Origin: Kiloniellales bacterium
GTDB lineage: Bacteria; Pseudomonadota; Alphaproteobacteria; Kiloniellales; JAKSBE01
Assembly (NCBI GenBank): GCA_030066685.1
Contig: JASJBF010000039.1
Coordinates: 1-64,000 of the forward strand
DNA length: 64,000 nucleotides
Reading direction: 5' to 3'
This document shows positions 61,544-64,000 of this stretch, in pieces. The number at the start of each line of letters is the position of its first letter. Positions within the stretch are counted from its first letter, which is position 1. The translations under genes and the position numbers were made by a program. The notes beneath the pieces are model-generated. The model made no database searches, was not told where the DNA came from, and was given only the letters and a program-made list of their open reading frames with translations.

Positions 61544-61572
61544 CGGGCCCCTGGCGCCAGGCCAAGGGGCCC
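61544..61572. other. GC-rich hairpin between prkA and yeaH
   Basis: GGGCCCC and GGGGCCC arms enclose a second short stem (TGGCGCCA) in the 52-base gap between prkA and yeaH. There is no T-run, so it is more likely an RNA-processing or stability element than a terminator. Confidence 0.35.
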
Positions 61573-61588
61573 TAGGAGGGCAGACGTC

Positions 61589-62899
61589 ATGCGACACTTC
61601 ATCGACAGGCGCCTGAATCCCAAGGACAAGAGCCTCGTCAACCGGCAGCGCTTCCTGCGCCGCGCCCGTGCGCAGATCAAGGACGCGGTCAACAAGTCGC
61701 TCAAGGACCGCAAGATCACCGATGTCGGCGGCGGGGAATCGGTCTCGATCCCGAGCAAGGGAATCCGCGAGCCCCGCCTGCGCCACGCTTCCAGCGGCGG
61801 CCGGCGCCAGCGGATCTTCCCGGGGAACAAGGAGTTCACCCCGGGCGACCGGATCAACAAGCCGCCCAGCGGCAAGGGCGAGGGCGGCAAGGAGGCCAGC
61901 GACAGCGGCGAGGGCGAGGACGAGTTCACCTTCGCCCTGACCCGCGAGGAGTTCCTCGACCTCTTCTTCGAGGATCTGGAACTGCCCGACCTGGTCAAGA
62001 CCAACCTCAAGGAAACAACGGCCTACAAGCCGCAGCGCGCCGGCTACTCGGTCGACGGCACGACCACCAACATCAACGTGCTGCGCACCATGCGCCACAG
62101 CCTGGGCCGGCGCATCGCGCTCAAGCGCCCGGTGCTGGGTGACGTCGAGGGCCTGCAGGCGGAGGTCGACGAGCTGGAGACCAAGGACCACCTCGACGCC
62201 CGCGAGATGCGCCGCCTGATCGAACTCAAGGTCGAGCTGGAGAACGTCCAGCGGCGCTGGAAGGCGATTCCCTACATCGACCCGCTGGACATCCGCTACA
62301 ACCGCTTCGAGCAGGTGCCGCAGCCCAAGACCAACGCGGTGATGTTCTGCCTGATGGACGTGTCGGGTTCCATGGGCCCGCGCGAGAAGGACCTCGCCAA
62401 GCGCTTCTTCATCCTGCTGCACCTCTTCCTCGAGCGCCGCTACGAACGCATCGACATCGTTTTCATCCGCCACACCCACAAGGCCTCCGAGGTCGACGAG
62501 GAGACCTTCTTCTACAGCCGCGAAACCGGCGGCACGGTGGTGTCCACCGCGCTGGTCGAGATGCGCAAGGTCCTGCGCGACCGCTATCCGGTCCAGGACT
62601 GGAACATCTACGCGGCCCAGGCCTCGGACGGCGACAACTTCGAGGACGACACCGGCTATTGCCTGGAACTCCTGGCCCAGGAGCTGCTGCCGGTCTGCCA
62701 GTACTTCGCTTACGTCGAGATCCTCGACGAGCGCGAGTTCCAGTTGTTCCAGAACTCGAACGGCGGCAAGACCCTGTGGCGCGGCTACCGCCGGCTGGCC
62801 GAGGCCTTCGAGAACTTCGAGACCAAGCGGATCTCCAAGCCGGGTGACATCTATCCGGTGTTCCGCGAGCTCTTCGCCAAGAACAAGGAAACGGCCTGA
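61589..62899 (+). CDS. yeaH: YeaH/YhbH family protein (DUF444)
   Basis: 436 residues. The N-terminus has FIDRRLNPKDKSLVNRQRFL, KDAVNKSLKDRKITDVGGGE and a Gly/Lys-rich disordered middle (SGKGEGGKEASDSGEGEDEF). The C-terminal part is vWA-like with MFCLMDVSGSMGPREKDLAK (DxSxS MIDAS), then RRYERIDIVFIRHTHKASEV and RETGGTVVSTALVEM. It acts with PrkA and SpoVR in a conserved but poorly understood stress module. Confidence 0.94.
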   Translation: MRHFIDRRLNPKDKSLVNRQRFLRRARAQIKDAVNKSLKDRKITDVGGGESVSIPSKGIREPRLRHASSGGRRQRIFPGNKEFTPGDRINKPPSGKGEGGKEASDSGEGEDEFTFALTREEFLDLFFEDLELPDLVKTNLKETTAYKPQRAGYSVDGTTTNINVLRTMRHSLGRRIALKRPVLGDVEGLQAEVDELETKDHLDAREMRRLIELKVELENVQRRWKAIPYIDPLDIRYNRFEQVPQPKTNAVMFCLMDVSGSMGPREKDLAKRFFILLHLFLERRYERIDIVFIRHTHKASEVDEETFFYSRETGGTVVSTALVEMRKVLRDRYPVQDWNIYAAQASDGDNFEDDTGYCLELLAQELLPVCQYFAYVEILDEREFQLFQNSNGGKTLWRGYRRLAEAFENFETKRISKPGDIYPVFRELFAKNKETA

Positions 62900-62916
62900 C
62901 GGGCCGGGGAGCAGAC

Positions 62917-64000
62917 ATGGCTGCGGCAAGCAAGCGAAAGGCGGCGACGCCGAAGACGACGAAGCCGAAGGCCCCGAAGACGAAGGCCCCGAAACCCACG
63001 TCGGCACGAGGCCTTCTGTTCGACGGCTCGGAATGGACCTTTCAGAAGCTCGAGACGACCTACGCCGCGATCCAGGAGATCGCCGAGGAGGACCTCGGCC
63101 TCGAGGTCTATCCCAACCAGATCGAGATCATCTCCTCGGAGCAGATGCTGGATGCCTACTGCGCCATCGGCATGCCGCTGATGTACCAGCACTGGTCCTT
63201 CGGCAAGCGCTTCGTCCACGAGGAGACGATGTACCGCAAGGGCTTCCAGGGCCTGGCCTACGAGATCGTCATCAACTCCAACCCCTGCATCAGCTACTAC
63301 ATGGAAGAGAACACCATGGCGATGCAGACCCTGGTCCTGGCCCACGCCGCCTTCGGGCATAACCACTTCTTCAAGAACAACTACCTGTTCCAGCAGTGGA
63401 CCGACGCCGAGGCGATCCTCGACTACCTGGAGTTCGCCAAGGGCTACATCGCCAAGTGCGAGGAGCGCCATGGCCTGGACGCCGTCGAGGAGGTGCTGGA
63501 CGCCGCCCACGCCCTGATGGACCAGGGCGTCTTCCGCTACCGCCGGCAGAACTTCGTCACCGAGCGCCAGCGCCGGGAGCGCGCCGAAGCGCGCCAGGCC
63601 TACGAAGAGCAGACCTACAACGACCTCTGGCGCACCCTGCCCAAGCCGGCCGACAGCGAGGACCCCAGCGAGACCGAAAGGCTGCTGGCCGAGCGCAAGA
63701 AGCAGCTCAACCTGCCGGAAGAGAACCTGCTCTACTTCATCGAGAAGAACAGCCCGGCGCTCGAGCCCTGGCAGCGGGAGATGCTGCGCATCGTCCGGAA
63801 CCTGGCGCAGTACTTCTACCCGCAGAAGCAGACCAAGGTGATGAACGAGGGCTGCGCGACCTTCGTGCACCACTACATCGTCAACGCGCTCTACGATCGC
63901 GGCCAGATCACCGAGGGCGCCCTGATGGAGGTGCTGCACAGCCACTCCAACGTGGTCTTCCAGCCGGACTTCGATGATCCCCGCTTCTCGGGCATCAACC
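62917..64000 (+). CDS. spoVR: SpoVR family protein (cut by window end)
   Basis: The first 361 residues are visible. The N-terminal 30 residues are Lys/Pro/Ala/Thr-rich (KRKAATPKTTKPKAPKTKAP), a disordered addition not usual in the family. After that come FDGSEWTFQKLETTYAAIQE, EVYPNQIEIISSEQMLDAYC, MPLMYQHWSFGKRFVHEETM and FGHNHFFKNNYLFQQW, matching SpoVR/YcgB proteins. GGGGAG precedes the ATG. It completes the prkA-yeaH-spoVR operon. Confidence 0.94.
   Translation, partial: MAAASKRKAATPKTTKPKAPKTKAPKPTSARGLLFDGSEWTFQKLETTYAAIQEIAEEDLGLEVYPNQIEIISSEQMLDAYCAIGMPLMYQHWSFGKRFVHEETMYRKGFQGLAYEIVINSNPCISYYMEENTMAMQTLVLAHAAFGHNHFFKNNYLFQQWTDAEAILDYLEFAKGYIAKCEERHGLDAVEEVLDAAHALMDQGVFRYRRQNFVTERQRRERAEARQAYEEQTYNDLWRTLPKPADSEDPSETERLLAERKKQLNLPEENLLYFIEKNSPALEPWQREMLRIVRNLAQYFYPQKQTKVMNEGCATFVHHYIVNALYDRGQITEGALMEVLHSHSNVVFQPDFDDPRFSGIN

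Overview
The window is visibly GC-rich, gene-dense chromosomal DNA from an alphaproteobacterium, most likely of the broad Rhodospirillales type. Supporting this are an ethylmalonyl-CoA pathway block, a PHB block with PhaR, a CpdR response regulator behind a perfect CtrA-type box, the argH/small lipoprotein/lysA/TIGR02302 order, a zinc-ribbon/ftsE/ftsX/ydcF/plsC group, and a chorismate mutase/hisC/prephenate dehydrogenase group. I see no phage, insertion sequence, CRISPR array, tRNA or rRNA.

Layout. 0-4.1 kb: ethylmalonyl-CoA mutase (cut by the window start) divergent from crotonyl-CoA carboxylase/reductase and methylsuccinyl-CoA dehydrogenase. 4.2-9.9 kb: small accessory enzymes (DUF6455-like protein, ADP-ribosylglycohydrolase, OsmC, LysE exporter, racemase-like protein, lipoprotein, VOC, HAD, HIG1 protein). 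9.9-11.1 kb: an XRE regulator divergent from a histone-H1-like protein, separated by three evenly phased inverted repeats. 11.2-14.6 kb: cobalamin adenosyltransferase, etfBA and 3-hydroxybutyryl-CoA dehydrogenase. 14.8-21 kb: TlpA divergent from argH-lipoprotein-lysA-TIGR02302. 21-25.8 kb: cpdR, zinc-ribbon membrane protein, ftsEX, ydcF, plsC. 25.9-29.6 kb: B12-dependent ribonucleotide reductase, a small zinc-ribbon protein and an AEC transporter. 29.6-38.4 kb: ChaC, DUF2125, the aromatic/His block, methyltransferase, GST, cupin, NUDIX, AhpD-like and DUF4166 proteins. 38.5-43.2 kb: PHB genes (phaB, phaA, a phaC-like synthase with an overlapping PhaE-like gene, phaR). 43.4-52.9 kb: GGDEF/EAL protein, two hypothetical proteins, PanE-type reductase, M48 protease with LemA, a 920-residue disordered protein, DUF72. 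53.1-59.2 kb: CYTH-CHAD protein with an orphan ParA ATPase, then (minus strand) a periplasmic binding protein with a three-PAS membrane receptor whose kinase domain is degenerate. 59.6 kb-end: prkA, yeaH, spoVR (cut by the window end).

How it fits together. Much of the window serves acetyl-CoA and C4-unit assimilation and storage. PhaA/PhaB make 3-hydroxybutyryl-CoA, which goes to PHB (PhaC-like) or toward crotonyl-CoA. Ccr, Ecm and Mcd run the ethylmalonyl-CoA pathway, with ETF taking electrons from Mcd. PduO-type adenosyltransferase makes the AdoCbl needed by both Ecm and the class II ribonucleotide reductase. Small palindromic intergenic repeats of several families are scattered between operons. 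The best candidates for something undescribed are the CHAD/ParA pair, the binding-protein/pseudokinase pair, the dual-coding phaE/phaC overlap, and the XRE/H1-like module with its phased operators.
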